The notes under the pieces: generated by a model
What the model was told of the DNA's origin: nothing
What the model saw: only the letters and a program-made list of their open reading frames with translations
The model's database searches: none
Part shown: positions 42,738 to 51,379 of the stretch, one piece after another
Layout of the letters: each line of letters begins with the position of its first letter
How positions within the stretch are numbered: position 1 is the stretch's first letter
Position numbers and translations under genes: made by a program
Assembly (NCBI RefSeq): GCF_001984215.1
Contig: NZ_CP019420.1
Location: 4,526,001 to 4,590,000, forward strand
DNA from: Mycobacterium sp. MS1601
GTDB taxonomy: Bacteria > Actinomycetota > Actinomycetes > Mycobacteriales > Mycobacteriaceae
Reading direction: 5' to 3'
Length of the DNA stretch: 64,000 nt

Positions 42738-43819
42738 CCGCCGACACCGCGGCGCCGCCCGCTGCTGAAAAACCGGCCGGGCGCAGCCGGGCCGACCGGA
42801 TTCTCGAGGCTGTCCTGACCCAGCGCATCGTGTTGTTGGGTATCCTCATCGTGATCGTCGTCGGCTGGCTGATGTATCTGAGCGCCAACGGTTATCTCAG
42901 CGGTGACTACGACTTCGACTACATGTCGGCGGTGTTGATCGACGCCGTACCTCTGGCGATGCTGGCCTTCGCACAGCTGGTGGTCATTGTGTCCGGCCGA
43001 GGCGGAATCGACCTGTCCGTCGGTGCCATGGTGTCTCTGGTGGGCATGATCTTCGGATTCGCCTACGGCCAGTGGGGATGGCCACTGCCGATCGCGGTGC
43101 TGCTCGCCATCGCCGTCGGTGCGCTGCTGGGTGCCGTCAACGGATTCCTGGTGGCCCGCATCGGTTTTCCCGCACTGATTGCGACACTGGCCACCTATTA
43201 CGCGTACAAGTCCATCGCCATGGTGATCAACGGGCAGAAGCCGATAAACAGCCCGCAGATCCAGGATCTGTACTCCCTCACCAGTTCGGTCGAGGTCCCG
43301 GTGATCGGGGCGTACATCCCCGACGTGCCGTTGGGCGTGTTCACCTTCCTGATCCCGGTACTGCTGGTGCTGTGGCTGGCGCTGGGACGGGGGACCTACG
43401 GGCGGCGGCTCTACGCCGTTGGCACCAACGACGTCGCGGCGCGCTGGGCCGGGGTCGACGTGGCGGCCACGCGGATGCGGGCCTACGTGACATCCGGGGT
43501 GCTGTCCGGACTGGTCGCGGTATACATCACCGCGCAATTCGCCTCCGCGCGACCCGATGCCGGCACCGCGGGCAACGGGCTGGCACTGCCCGCAATCACC
43601 ATCGCCGTGCTCGGCGGTGTCGCGATCACCGGCGGTATCGGGCGCATTGCCGGTGTGCTGCTGGCCACACTGCTGATCGTGTGGCTGAACGCGGGCATCA
43701 TCTTGTACTTCTCGGGCAACACCGGAACCCAGTTCCAACTGCTCGCGCTGGGTGTGGTCCTGATCTTGGCCGCCCTGCTCAACGGATTGACCACTCGAAG
43801 GTTCCGCGGTGGCGACTGA
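42734..43819 (+). CDS. Sugar ABC importer permease 2 (RbsC type), 361 aa
   Basis: Same family as the preceding permease: QLVVIVSGRGGIDLSVGAMV, PALIATLATYYAYKS, ARWAGVDVAATRMRAYV and GGVAITGGIGRIAGVLLATLL. The GTG at 42734 overlaps the previous stop (GTGA). Two unlike RbsC-type permeases in one importer is the arrangement of AI-2 (LsrC/LsrD) and some polyol or branched sugar importers rather than plain ribose systems. Confidence 0.9.
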   Translation: MTADTAAPPAAEKPAGRSRADRILEAVLTQRIVLLGILIVIVVGWLMYLSANGYLSGDYDFDYMSAVLIDAVPLAMLAFAQLVVIVSGRGGIDLSVGAMVSLVGMIFGFAYGQWGWPLPIAVLLAIAVGALLGAVNGFLVARIGFPALIATLATYYAYKSIAMVINGQKPINSPQIQDLYSLTSSVEVPVIGAYIPDVPLGVFTFLIPVLLVLWLALGRGTYGRRLYAVGTNDVAARWAGVDVAATRMRAYVTSGVLSGLVAVYITAQFASARPDAGTAGNGLALPAITIAVLGGVAITGGIGRIAGVLLATLLIVWLNAGIILYFSGNTGTQFQLLALGVVLILAALLNGLTTRRFRGGD

Positions 43820-43844
43820 GCCGCCTGTTCGAAACGGAGAAATA

Positions 43845-44612
43845 GTGACTGTTCTTGATGCCTTCTCGCTGGCCGGGAAGCGCGCCCTGGTGACCGGTGG
43901 TAACCGCGGCCTCGGATTTGCCTTCGTGCGGGGCCTGGCCGAGGCCGGCGCCGACGTCGTCTTCGTCTCCCGCGACGTCGACCGCAACGCCGCCGCCATC
44001 GCCGAGTTGGCCGACGAGGGGCTGAAAGTCCAAGCGTTCGAGGTGGACGTCACCGCCGACGAGGGGCCGGCCGCGGCCATCGAGGGTGCGGTGGAACGGC
44101 TCGGTGGGCTGGACCTGTTGCTCAACAACGCGGGTCTGGCCATCCACCAGCCCGCTCTTGACATCTCCGACGACGACTGGGACCTGGTGTTCAACGTCAA
44201 CACCCGGTCGTTGTGGCGGCTCAGCAAGCGCGCCGGTGCCTACATGATGGAGCACGGCGGCGGCAACATCCTCAACATCGGATCGATCAGCTCGATCATC
44301 GTCAACCGCCCGCAGTGGCAAGCGTCCTACAACGCTTCCAAGGCGGCGGTGCACCAGCTGACGAAATCACTGGCTGCCGAGTGGGCGCCGTACAACATCC
44401 GCGTCAACGCGCTGGCCCCCGGCTACGTGAAAACCGAGATGGCCCCGGTGGACCGGCCGGAGTTCCGTCAGCACTGGATCGAGGACGCCCCGATGAAGCG
44501 CTACGCGATGCCCGACGAGATCGCACCGACGGTGGTGTACATGGCCTCCGACGCGTCGGCGTTCATGACGGGATCGGTCGTGGTGATCGACGGGGGTTAC
44601 ACCGTCTACTGA
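43845..44612 (+). CDS. Short-chain dehydrogenase (sugar-alcohol/gluconate type), 255 aa
   Basis: Classical SDR: cofactor loop TGGNRGLG, LLNNAG, active-site Ser in GSISS and YNASK, ending with the SDR C-terminus FMTGSVVVIDGGYTVY. The GTG at 43845 has a cggaga site upstream. As the last gene of the importer operon it most likely performs the first oxidation of the imported sugar or polyol. Its 3' end overlaps the convergent thioesterase gene by seven bases. Confidence 0.87.
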   Translation: MTVLDAFSLAGKRALVTGGNRGLGFAFVRGLAEAGADVVFVSRDVDRNAAAIAELADEGLKVQAFEVDVTADEGPAAAIEGAVERLGGLDLLLNNAGLAIHQPALDISDDDWDLVFNVNTRSLWRLSKRAGAYMMEHGGGNILNIGSISSIIVNRPQWQASYNASKAAVHQLTKSLAAEWAPYNIRVNALAPGYVKTEMAPVDRPEFRQHWIEDAPMKRYAMPDEIAPTVVYMASDASAFMTGSVVVIDGGYTVY

Positions 44613-44986
44613 GACGCGGCAAGCGCTGTGTCGATGACGGAACGTTGCACGACGGCACGGGTGTGCCTGACCTGAGCAACGACCTGCCCGCCGGCGTCGA
44701 CGACCTCGACGGTGAACGACGCTTTCCTGCCGCGGCGGTCCTCCAGTGTCGCGCGTGCGGTGAGCATGGCACCCACGGGTGATGGCCGGTCGTGGCTGAG
44801 CTCGACCCCGGCGCCCACGGTGATCTCGTCGCGGGCCAACTGCGGCGCCAGAACACTGTGGCAGACCAACTCGGCCATCGACAGGATGAACGGCGTGGAA
44901 GCTGCCGCCGGGAACTCGGGCCCCCACGCAGCGGCGGTATCCTGATGGCCGACTGTGCGGCTCAATTCCGCTGTCTTCTTGGACAA
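44606..44986 (-). CDS. Hotdog thioesterase of the fluoroacetyl-CoA thioesterase (FlK) type, 126 aa
   Basis: Similarity to FlK is seen in STPFILSMAEL, VELSHDRPSPVGAML and the closing strands. The Thr-Glu-His triad of FlK (T42, E50, H76) corresponds to T31, E39 and H65, with identical spacing of 8 and 26 residues. It should hydrolyse an acyl-CoA thioester in the cytoplasm. The start is a TTG at 44986 with an aaagga site 8 nt upstream. It is the last gene of an operon with a CoA ligase, a crotonase and a HAD dehalogenase-like enzyme, so it may release the acid product or protect CoA from a dead-end ester. Confidence 0.82.
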   Translation of the reverse strand: MSKKTAELSRTVGHQDTAAAWGPEFPAAASTPFILSMAELVCHSVLAPQLARDEITVGAGVELSHDRPSPVGAMLTARATLEDRRGRKASFTVEVVDAGGQVVAQVRHTRAVVQRSVIDTALAASQ

Positions 44987-45016
44987 ATCGTGTTCCTTTC
45001 GTGGGGTGTGTACACG

Positions 45017-45865
45017 TCAGCCGATCAGCTGAAGTGGGCCGGGTTCGGCGGCTGAGGGATCAACACCGTTGGCTTTGAGGATCTCGGCGATGGTGCCGTT
45101 GTCGCGCAGCGTGACAATGTTGTCCGAGACTGCGGTGAAGAGTTCCGGGTTGTCTTTCGACATCGGAAAGCACACCTGGCCCGGGGCCTCACTGGAAGCC
45201 ACCCGTGGATCCGGCGCCGGTCGCTCGATGTCCCAGTCGGTGCTCTTCTGCTCCTTGGCGAAGGATGCAGTGCCGATGGAATCGATCGCGGAGTCCAGTC
45301 GTCCTGATTCGAGATCGTTGTACACCGCGGTGGGATTGGGATAGATCTTCAGATTCGGCCCGAAGACCCCTTGCAGTTCTTCATTCCACATGTAGCCGTC
45401 GACCGTGCCGACGGTTCGCCCCTGCAACTCGTCGAACGTGGTGGCCCCGTCGTTGGAGACGATGACGATCTGATCACTGAACACCGGACCCGCCAGGGAC
45501 AGCACCTCCGCGCGCGCCGCGGTGCAGTACCAGTCGCCGGCAGAAATGTCGGTGCGCCCGTTCTGCGTTGCCGGAATGACCGATGCGGTGTCCAGTGGTT
45601 GCGATGACAGGCGCAGGCACTCCATGTCGGCGACGTTGTGCAGGATCTCACCCTCGATCCCGGAAATCGAGGTGCCTTCGACGACGAGGAAGGGAGGGAA
45701 ATTGTAGGTGGCCACCGTGAGAGTTCCGGGGGTGACGGTGCGAATGCCGGGATGCGCCGGGGTGCATTCGGAAGCGGATCCGGTGTCATCGGTGGACGAT
45801 CCGCACGCTGTGAGCGCTGCGAGTAGGGACACCGTTGCCGCCGTGATGAGAAGTTGGGAGCGCAT
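45017..45865 (-). CDS. Amino-acid-type ABC importer substrate-binding lipoprotein, 282 aa
   Basis: Signal peptide with lipobox LTACG (Cys at about residue 21) and a type II periplasmic-binding domain of the polar amino acid family (GTLTVATYNFPPFLVVEG, TFDELQGRTVGTVDGYMWNEEL, NGTIAEILKANG at the end). The ATG at 45865 is used because the signal peptide starts there. The ligand may be an organic acid rather than an amino acid, given the neighbouring catabolic genes. Confidence 0.88.
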   Translation of the reverse strand: MRSQLLITAATVSLLAALTACGSSTDDTGSASECTPAHPGIRTVTPGTLTVATYNFPPFLVVEGTSISGIEGEILHNVADMECLRLSSQPLDTASVIPATQNGRTDISAGDWYCTAARAEVLSLAGPVFSDQIVIVSNDGATTFDELQGRTVGTVDGYMWNEELQGVFGPNLKIYPNPTAVYNDLESGRLDSAIDSIGTASFAKEQKSTDWDIERPAPDPRVASSEAPGQVCFPMSKDNPELFTAVSDNIVTLRDNGTIAEILKANGVDPSAAEPGPLQLIG

Positions 45866-45900
45866 GGACGGAATGCCTTTCGTGGTAGTGGGTCGATGGG

Positions 45901-46551
45901 TCAAGCGTGTTGGCGATGCAGCACCTTCTCGAGCCTTTCCGTGGCCAGGCTCGCCGAGATGGTGACCAAGGCGTAGAGCGCGCCGGCGATGATGAAGAGA
46001 TTGAAGTAGTGGAAGGTGTTGTTGGCGATGGACTTTGCTTGAGACGTCAGCTCGGGCACGGCAATGACGAACGCCAGCGACGTGGCTTGGAACATCAGGA
46101 TGCAGAAGCCGAGAAGCGGTGGCAGGGAGATCCGGATGCCTTGCGGGATCACGACGTCACGTAGGACGTGGACGCTGCTCATTCCCAGAGCCTGACCGGC
46201 CTCGACCTCCCCGCGCGGGACTGCCTGCAGGCCGGCACGCATGATCTCACTGGTGTATGCCGCGGTCGTGAGCGCCAACGCGATGGTGGCGCACACGAAC
46301 GCTGTCAGAGTCACCGGAATGCCGTTGTAGACGATCTGCAGTAGTACCAGAACTGGAGTGCCGCGGCCGATTTCGATGACAGTGATCACCAGCGAGCGCA
46401 CTGCCTTTCGTTGTGACGATGCGCCCACCGCCAGTGACAATCCTCCTGGCAGACCCAGAAGCAGAGCCATGAACGTCAAACGCAGACTGGTCCACAGACC
46501 GGCCAACAGCTGGTCGTGGTGGGTCACCCAGTCATTCCAGATGTCAGTCAT
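45901..46551 (-). CDS. Amino-acid-type ABC importer permease, 216 aa
   Basis: HisM/GlnP-type permease: five hydrophobic helices and the EAA loop EVEAGQALGMSSVHVLRDVVIPQGIRISLPPLL, including the conserved Glu-Ala-Gly and a Gly at the turn. The early segment EIGRGTPVLVLLQIVYNG is typical. The ATG at 46551 overlaps the stop of the other permease gene by four bases, so the two form a heterodimer. Confidence 0.9.
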   Translation of the reverse strand: MTDIWNDWVTHHDQLLAGLWTSLRLTFMALLLGLPGGLSLAVGASSQRKAVRSLVITVIEIGRGTPVLVLLQIVYNGIPVTLTAFVCATIALALTTAAYTSEIMRAGLQAVPRGEVEAGQALGMSSVHVLRDVVIPQGIRISLPPLLGFCILMFQATSLAFVIAVPELTSQAKSIANNTFHYFNLFIIAGALYALVTISASLATERLEKVLHRQHA

Positions 46552-47201
46552 CACGCCACCCTTTCCATCATGCGGGACTCGAGCCGGCGGGCCGCCCACG
46601 CCGAGGGGAAAGTCAGTGCTACGTAATAGACACCGGCCACGAAGAACGGTGTGACCGAGCTGGTGTTGCTGGAGACGGTGGTGGCGTAGTAGGTGATCTC
46701 GAAGACACCGATGGTGGACGCCAGGGAGGAGTCCTTCAACAGACCGATGGCGTACGACGCGGACGCCGGAATGGCGACGCGGACCATCTGTGGCGCGACG
46801 ATCCGCGAGGCCGTGTCAACCTGGGACATGCCCAGCGCTCGGCTTGCTTCGAACTGACCGTGGTTCACCGCACGCAGAGCGCCCCGGTAGATCTCGGCCA
46901 TGTAGGCCGCCGACACCAACCCGATGGCCAGCACGGCGGAGCGCCACGACGTGAACACCGAACCGAGTGCGGGATTGAACTGGGTCGGGCCGTTGTAGAT
47001 CAGGAACAACCATATGATCAACGGGACGCCTCGGGCCAACTCGATGAAGACCCGCGCCGCGGAACGCAGGACCCAGAAGCGGGTGATGCGCAGCACCATC
47101 AGGGGTAGTCCGAGAATGGCGCCGATCGCAAAGCCCACCACCGTGAGCTGAAGCGTGGCCACCACGCCCTGCGCGACGATCAACCAGGTATCGATGTTCA
47201 C
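46551..47201 (-). CDS. Amino-acid-type ABC importer permease, 216 aa
   Basis: Second HisQ/GlnP-type permease: [45 protein letters not shown] and a matching EAA loop ([20 protein letters not shown]). Translationally coupled to the ATPase gene upstream and the other permease downstream, each by ATGA. Confidence 0.9.
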   Translation of the reverse strand: MNIDTWLIVAQGVVATLQLTVVGFAIGAILGLPLMVLRITRFWVLRSAARVFIELARGVPLIIWLFLIYNGPTQFNPALGSVFTSWRSAVLAIGLVSAAYMAEIYRGALRAVNHGQFEASRALGMSQVDTASRIVAPQMVRVAIPASASYAIGLLKDSSLASTIGVFEITYYATTVSSNTSSVTPFFVAGVYYVALTFPSAWAARRLESRMMERVA

Positions 47202-47965
47202 CGTCGGTCCAGGACGGCCCGTAGGAACTCGCGGGTGCGAGGACGACTCGGTGATGCGAAGATGTCGTGCGGTGTGCCCTCTTCGAGGATTCCGCCCTCG
47301 GCCATCACCACCAGGTGGTCACTGACATCGCGGGCGAACTGCATCTCATGGGTCACCACCACCATCGTCATTCCGTCGGCGGCGAGTTCTCGCATGACGT
47401 GAAGCACCTCCAGACCTACCTCGGGGTCCAGCGCCGAGGTCGGCTCGTCGAACAACATGACCTTGGGATCCAGTGCCAACGCGCGGGCGATCGCGATCCG
47501 TTGTTGCTGTCCGCCGGAGCATCGTCCCGGATACTGAGTTGCCTTGTCGGCCAGTCCCACTCGCTTCAGCAGGACATTGGCCCGCTCCTCGGCTTCCTCG
47601 CGGCTGCGGCCGAGGACCCGCTGCTGGGGGAGTGTGACATTGCGCAACACGGTCATGTGGGGGAAGAGATTGAACGACTGGAACACCATCCCAACGCGGG
47701 ATCGCAAGGCCGCCAACTCTTTTGCCCTGATAGTGTGGTCGACATGGATGGTGACCCCGTCCACCGTGACAGTGCCCGAGGAGGGACGCTCCAGGAGGTT
47801 GATGCAGCGCAGCAGGGTGCTCTTTCCCGCTCCACTCGGACCGATCAAGGCAACCACCTGGCCGGTGTCGACCGACAGCGAGACGTTGTTCAACACGATG
47901 TGGTCCCCGAATCGCTTCTCGACGGTGTCCAGGACGATCGCGGTTGGCGACTGCTCGCTGGCCAT
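47198..47965 (-). CDS. Amino-acid-type ABC importer ATPase (GlnQ/HisP type), 255 aa
   Basis: Walker [13 protein letters not shown]-loop [17 protein letters not shown], signature [17 protein letters not shown], Walker [15 protein letters not shown] and the H-loop VTHEM, all typical of the polar-amino-acid family. The ATG at 47965 has an aaggtgag site. It lies between the catabolic enzymes (HAD, crotonase, ligase) and the permeases in one leftward operon. Confidence 0.93.
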   Translation of the reverse strand: MASEQSPTAIVLDTVEKRFGDHIVLNNVSLSVDTGQVVALIGPSGAGKSTLLRCINLLERPSSGTVTVDGVTIHVDHTIRAKELAALRSRVGMVFQSFNLFPHMTVLRNVTLPQQRVLGRSREEAEERANVLLKRVGLADKATQYPGRCSGGQQQRIAIARALALDPKVMLFDEPTSALDPEVGLEVLHVMRELAADGMTMVVVTHEMQFARDVSDHLVVMAEGGILEEGTPHDIFASPSRPRTREFLRAVLDRR

Positions 47966-48018
47966 CTCACTCACCTTCGTAGCGCGGCGACCAGCGAAGC
48001 GGTGCGGGATGGACATCG

Positions 48019-48708
48019 CTACAGCCCGCGCACGGTGGCCGGCAGGGCGGCGAGGTCGGCGATGGTAGCCGTCACGCTGCTCTGTCCGCTGTTGCTCAGG
48101 TGGATCCACTCGTTGTCCTGGGGATCGGCGGAACGGTGCACGAAGATGGTGCGGAATCCGCGGCGGTGTGCGGGTTCGCAGTCGTGCCACACGCTGTTGC
48201 CGATGTGAATCCAGTCGGCGGGCGCGGGGTTGTGCCGGGTCAGGAATTCGTCGAACAGCCCGTCACCGGGTTTGTAGCTCTGCACTTCCTCGGCGGTGAT
48301 GACTTCGTCGAAGACCACCGGAAGTGGCCCGGCGACGGTTTGCGCGAACATGTCCACATCGGTGTTGGTCAGGATGCCGAGCTTGTATCCGTCGTCCTGT
48401 AACTGCTGGAGCGCGGGAACTGAGTCCGCGAACGCCGGCCAGGTCGGTAGGGTATCGGCGAGGATGCTGAAACGATTGTTGGCCAACGCGATTCCGGTCT
48501 TCTCGCTGGCGCGGCGCAATCCCTCGGTCAGGATGGTGCGGTAGTTTCGAAACGGTGGTTCGGCTTCGATCTCCGGTTCGCACGCGTAGTACGCGTCGAT
48601 CAGTTCGGCTGATCTGCCAGGTGCGACGCTCTCCAGCGCCGCGGTCATCCCGGTTCTCCAGTCGATGATGGTGCCATAGCAGTCGAATGTCAGCCAGCGG
48701 TCGGCCAT
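48019..48708 (-). CDS. HAD-superfamily type II haloacid dehalogenase-like hydrolase, 229 aa
   Basis: The HAD motifs are in place: nucleophile Asp9 in [11 protein letters not shown], motif II Thr114-Asn115 in [10 protein letters not shown], motif III Lys146 in VQSYKPGDG, and motif IV Ser172 and Asp176 in [13 protein letters not shown]. The FDCYGT form, without the DxD of phosphatases, is that of type II 2-haloacid dehalogenases. Many relatives of this sequence type are unassigned phosphatases or hydrolases, so halide release is only a hypothesis, strengthened by the FlK-like thioesterase in the same operon. Confidence 0.83.
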   Translation of the reverse strand: MADRWLTFDCYGTIIDWRTGMTAALESVAPGRSAELIDAYYACEPEIEAEPPFRNYRTILTEGLRRASEKTGIALANNRFSILADTLPTWPAFADSVPALQQLQDDGYKLGILTNTDVDMFAQTVAGPLPVVFDEVITAEEVQSYKPGDGLFDEFLTRHNPAPADWIHIGNSVWHDCEPAHRRGFRTIFVHRSADPQDNEWIHLSNSGQSSVTATIADLAALPATVRGL

Positions 48709-48742
48709 GGTGGTGTTCCTTCCTGGTGGTGTGGGGCTGAGG

Positions 48743-49525
48743 TCATGCCGGTTCGGAGCCGGCGGAGCGATCCCTGAATGCGTTCATGAGGGCCACCGAC
48801 TCGGGATGGAAGTGCGCGACTCGAACTTCCTCCAGTTCGGACTCCAGGGATTTGGTGAACGACTGGTCGAGTCCGCGCCGCAGCGCCTCCTTCACGGTGG
48901 CGATGGCATGTGGAGGACGGGAGGCCAGTTTGGCGGCGAGCTCTTGGACTGCGATGTCGAGCTGCTCGGGTTCGACGACGCGGCTGACCATCCCCATCGA
49001 ATGTGCCTGGGAAGCCGAGATCTGCTCGCCGAGCAACACGAATTCCGAAGCTTTGATGCGACCGATGGTGCGTGCCAACAGAAACGAGGTGCCACCCCCC
49101 ATGCCTGTACCGATCAGCACCTCGGGAAGGCTGAACCGGGCCTCACTGCTGGCCACGATGAAATCGCAGGCCAGCGCAATTTCGCAACCGGCGCCCACCG
49201 CGAGTCCATTGATGGCCGCAATCACAGGGATCGGTAGCGAGGTGAGGGTGGCGGCGAGGCGTTGCTGTGCCTGGATCTGACGTAGGCCACCGTCGTCGCG
49301 AACTTCCTTGAGGTCGAAACCGGCGCAGAACGCACGTCCGGTGCCGGTGAGGATCGCAGCTCGCCGACCGTCGGAGTGTGCACGCGTCAGCGCGGATATC
49401 AGTGCGTCCACCAGGGTTTCAGACAGTGCGTTGAGGCGGTGCGGCCGGTTGAGCCGCAGAATGGCGACGGTGTCTTGCACTGCGGTGGTGACGACCAGTT
49501 CCTCGTCGTTGTTCGGGTGGCTCAT
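48743..49525 (-). CDS. Enoyl-CoA hydratase (crotonase) family enzyme, 260 aa
   Basis: Crotonase fold with RLNRPHRLNALSE, GTGRAFCAGFDLKE, the first catalytic Glu at 115 (GAGCEIALACD) and the second at 135 (FSLPEVLIG), so hydratase chemistry is likely. The aspartate of 4-chlorobenzoyl-CoA dehalogenase is not present at the matching place (GTGMGGGTS), which argues against that reaction. It begins 7 bases after the ligase stop and precedes the HAD gene by 34. Confidence 0.87.
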   Translation of the reverse strand: MSHPNNDEELVVTTAVQDTVAILRLNRPHRLNALSETLVDALISALTRAHSDGRRAAILTGTGRAFCAGFDLKEVRDDGGLRQIQAQQRLAATLTSLPIPVIAAINGLAVGAGCEIALACDFIVASSEARFSLPEVLIGTGMGGGTSFLLARTIGRIKASEFVLLGEQISASQAHSMGMVSRVVEPEQLDIAVQELAAKLASRPPHAIATVKEALRRGLDQSFTKSLESELEEVRVAHFHPESVALMNAFRDRSAGSEPA

Positions 49526-49532
49526 GGTTCTC

Positions 49533-51116
49533 CTAGAGGCTGGGTGCCGCGGCGATGTTCTTCAGGGCGCGTTTGTCCACCTTGCCGATGGCAAGCCGGG
49601 GGAGTTCCGAGCAGAGCTCGAACCGCTTCGGGATCTTGTAGTTGGCGAGGCGGCCGCGCAGGAAACTGCGGAGAGCGTCAACGTCGAGTTCGGACTTGTT
49701 GTGCGGGATCACAAAGGCGACACCGACTTCGGAGTACAGGTCGTCGGCGACGCTCACGACTGCCGCCGATGAGACCTGGGGATGCGCCTCGAGTGCGATC
49801 TCGATTTCGCGTGGGTAGACGTTGTACCCACCCGACTTGAACATATCGGTGAGTCTGCCGGCCAACCGGATGCGACCGTCGCGGTCCATGCGGCCGACAT
49901 CGCCGGTGTGTAACCAGCCGTCGGCGTCGATGGCCTCTGCGGTGGCGTCAGGTCGATTCAGATAGCCCAACATGACGAACGGTCCACGAGTCTGGATCTC
50001 GCCCTCCTCGTCGACACCGCACTGCTCACCATCGGATCGCGCGATGCGCACCTCATATCGTGCGTCGGGCCGGCCGACCGTGTCGGCCAGTGCGTCGATG
50101 TCATCGTCGTCGTCGGTGTAGATGATCGATCCGACGGTCTCGGTCATGCCGTAGCTTGTGCACACCACGGGGACGCGCTTTTGCAACTCGAGGATGAGCT
50201 CACGAGATGCGGCGGCTCCACCCCAGATGACGCGCTTGAGGCTGGACAGATCTGCTGTTGCCCATTCGGGTGCTCCGATCACCAGAAGGAACATCGTGGG
50301 GATGGCCAACCAGTACTCGATGCGTTCGCGGGCGATGACGTCCAAGACCCCCGAACGATCGAATCTCTCCATGTAATGCACTGTGCCCCCGGCAACGACC
50401 ACGGAACTGCTGATGTCCCCGAGACAGCCGATGTGATTGATGGGGAGGTCGCACAGCATCCGCGGCCGTTCCTGATACCAGCGCTCGGCCTGGATGACTG
50501 AACACTGCACCAGGCCACGGTGAGGCAGGAGCGCGCCTTTGGGGCGCCCTGATGTGCCGGACGTGTAGACGAGGACAGCGGGGTCTTCACTGGCCACGGC
50601 GGCTTCGGCACGCTGAAGCGCCTCAGCCTCCAGGGTCTGGCCCGCCTGAAGAAATGATGTCCAGCTGTGGCCCGGGGTGATGACCGGACTGGTCGAATGA
50701 ACCCGCTCGCGTAGCGATTCCAGGGTTTGGCGATAGCCCTCGGTGAGCCCCATGAGAACTTTCGGCCGAGAGTCGCCCACCACGTGGTCCAACTCGGCGG
50801 GGGTGTACTTCGGGTTCAGCCCCTGCCACACAGCTCCTATCCTGGCCGCGGCCAGGAAGGTCACGTAGAACTCGGGCCGGGGGTTGCCCAGGACGGCGAC
50901 TCGATCGCCACGCTGCACCCCTGCGGCGAGAAAGGCACGCGCCAGCGCCGCGGACTGTTCTTGAACCTGGATACGGGTGAGTCGGATCTCGGCGTGGGTC
51001 AGCATTTCGTGATCCGGATGCAGCTGCGCCCAGTAGTGGCAATAGTCGCTGATGCGCGCCAGATCAGGCATGCGCAGGGGCGTGGGTGACAAATCAGCTC
51101 GCGAGAATGTTGACAC
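49533..51116 (-). CDS. Acyl/aryl-CoA ligase (AMP-binding), 527 aa
   Basis: Adenylation motifs VYTSGTSGRPKG, YGMTETVG, DGWLHTGDVGRMDRDGRI and the C-terminal lysine in LAIGKVDKRAL. It activates an organic acid as its CoA ester, and heads the operon that holds the crotonase, HAD enzyme, ABC importer and thioesterase. The start is uncertain: the GTG at 51116 lies inside the promoter-proximal inverted repeat and may be leaderless, while an ATG at 51071 would shorten the protein by 15 residues. Confidence 0.87.
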   Translation of the reverse strand: MSTFSRADLSPTPLRMPDLARISDYCHYWAQLHPDHEMLTHAEIRLTRIQVQEQSAALARAFLAAGVQRGDRVAVLGNPRPEFYVTFLAAARIGAVWQGLNPKYTPAELDHVVGDSRPKVLMGLTEGYRQTLESLRERVHSTSPVITPGHSWTSFLQAGQTLEAEALQRAEAAVASEDPAVLVYTSGTSGRPKGALLPHRGLVQCSVIQAERWYQERPRMLCDLPINHIGCLGDISSSVVVAGGTVHYMERFDRSGVLDVIARERIEYWLAIPTMFLLVIGAPEWATADLSSLKRVIWGGAAASRELILELQKRVPVVCTSYGMTETVGSIIYTDDDDDIDALADTVGRPDARYEVRIARSDGEQCGVDEEGEIQTRGPFVMLGYLNRPDATAEAIDADGWLHTGDVGRMDRDGRIRLAGRLTDMFKSGGYNVYPREIEIALEAHPQVSSAAVVSVADDLYSEVGVAFVIPHNKSELDVDALRSFLRGRLANYKIPKRFELCSELPRLAIGKVDKRALKNIAAAPSL

Positions 51117-51131
51117 AATATCAATGTGACA
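51110..51131. promoter_or_regulatory. Inverted repeat between ligase operon and GntR gene, candidate operator
   Basis: Arms TGACACA (51111-51117) and TGTGACA (51125-51131) match at 6 of 7 positions with a 7-base AT-rich centre (atatcaa). A TTGACA at 51110-51115 and AATACT at 51135-51140 could be the promoter of the rightward GntR gene. The site also overlaps the proposed start of the ligase gene, so a bound regulator would control both directions. Confidence 0.55.
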
Positions 51132-51379
51132 TGGAATACTGTGGCGGTCAAGCGGTGGCGGAAAGTTGTCCCGAGGCGGGCTTCATTACCAAGAGTGGGG
51201 AAGGGAAGGAGCGAAAGACTCTGGTAGAAAATATTTTTCGATGCGGGCCTCCTTGGGTTCAGGGACGGAATCTCGGGGCGGCGTTCCTCGGTGGCAGGGG
51301 GCGCCCTTGCCCGATGTTGATACAATTCTCGACGGTCTGTTGCCTGTGCAGATCGGCGATCGACTGAAGGAGTCGGCGA
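51132..51379. other. Upstream region of the GntR gene
   Basis: About 250 bases without a recognisable gene. Short frames on both strands lack a coherent protein pattern. It would be the 5' leader of the GntR message if transcription starts at the AATACT box. Confidence 0.4.

Noticed and set aside
48743..51116. Identification of the crotonase and ligase as 4-chlorobenzoate FcbB and FcbA
   Set aside because: The catalytic Asp of 4-chlorobenzoyl-CoA dehalogenase is not at the matching place and the two hydratase glutamates are present, so only the general layout is similar.
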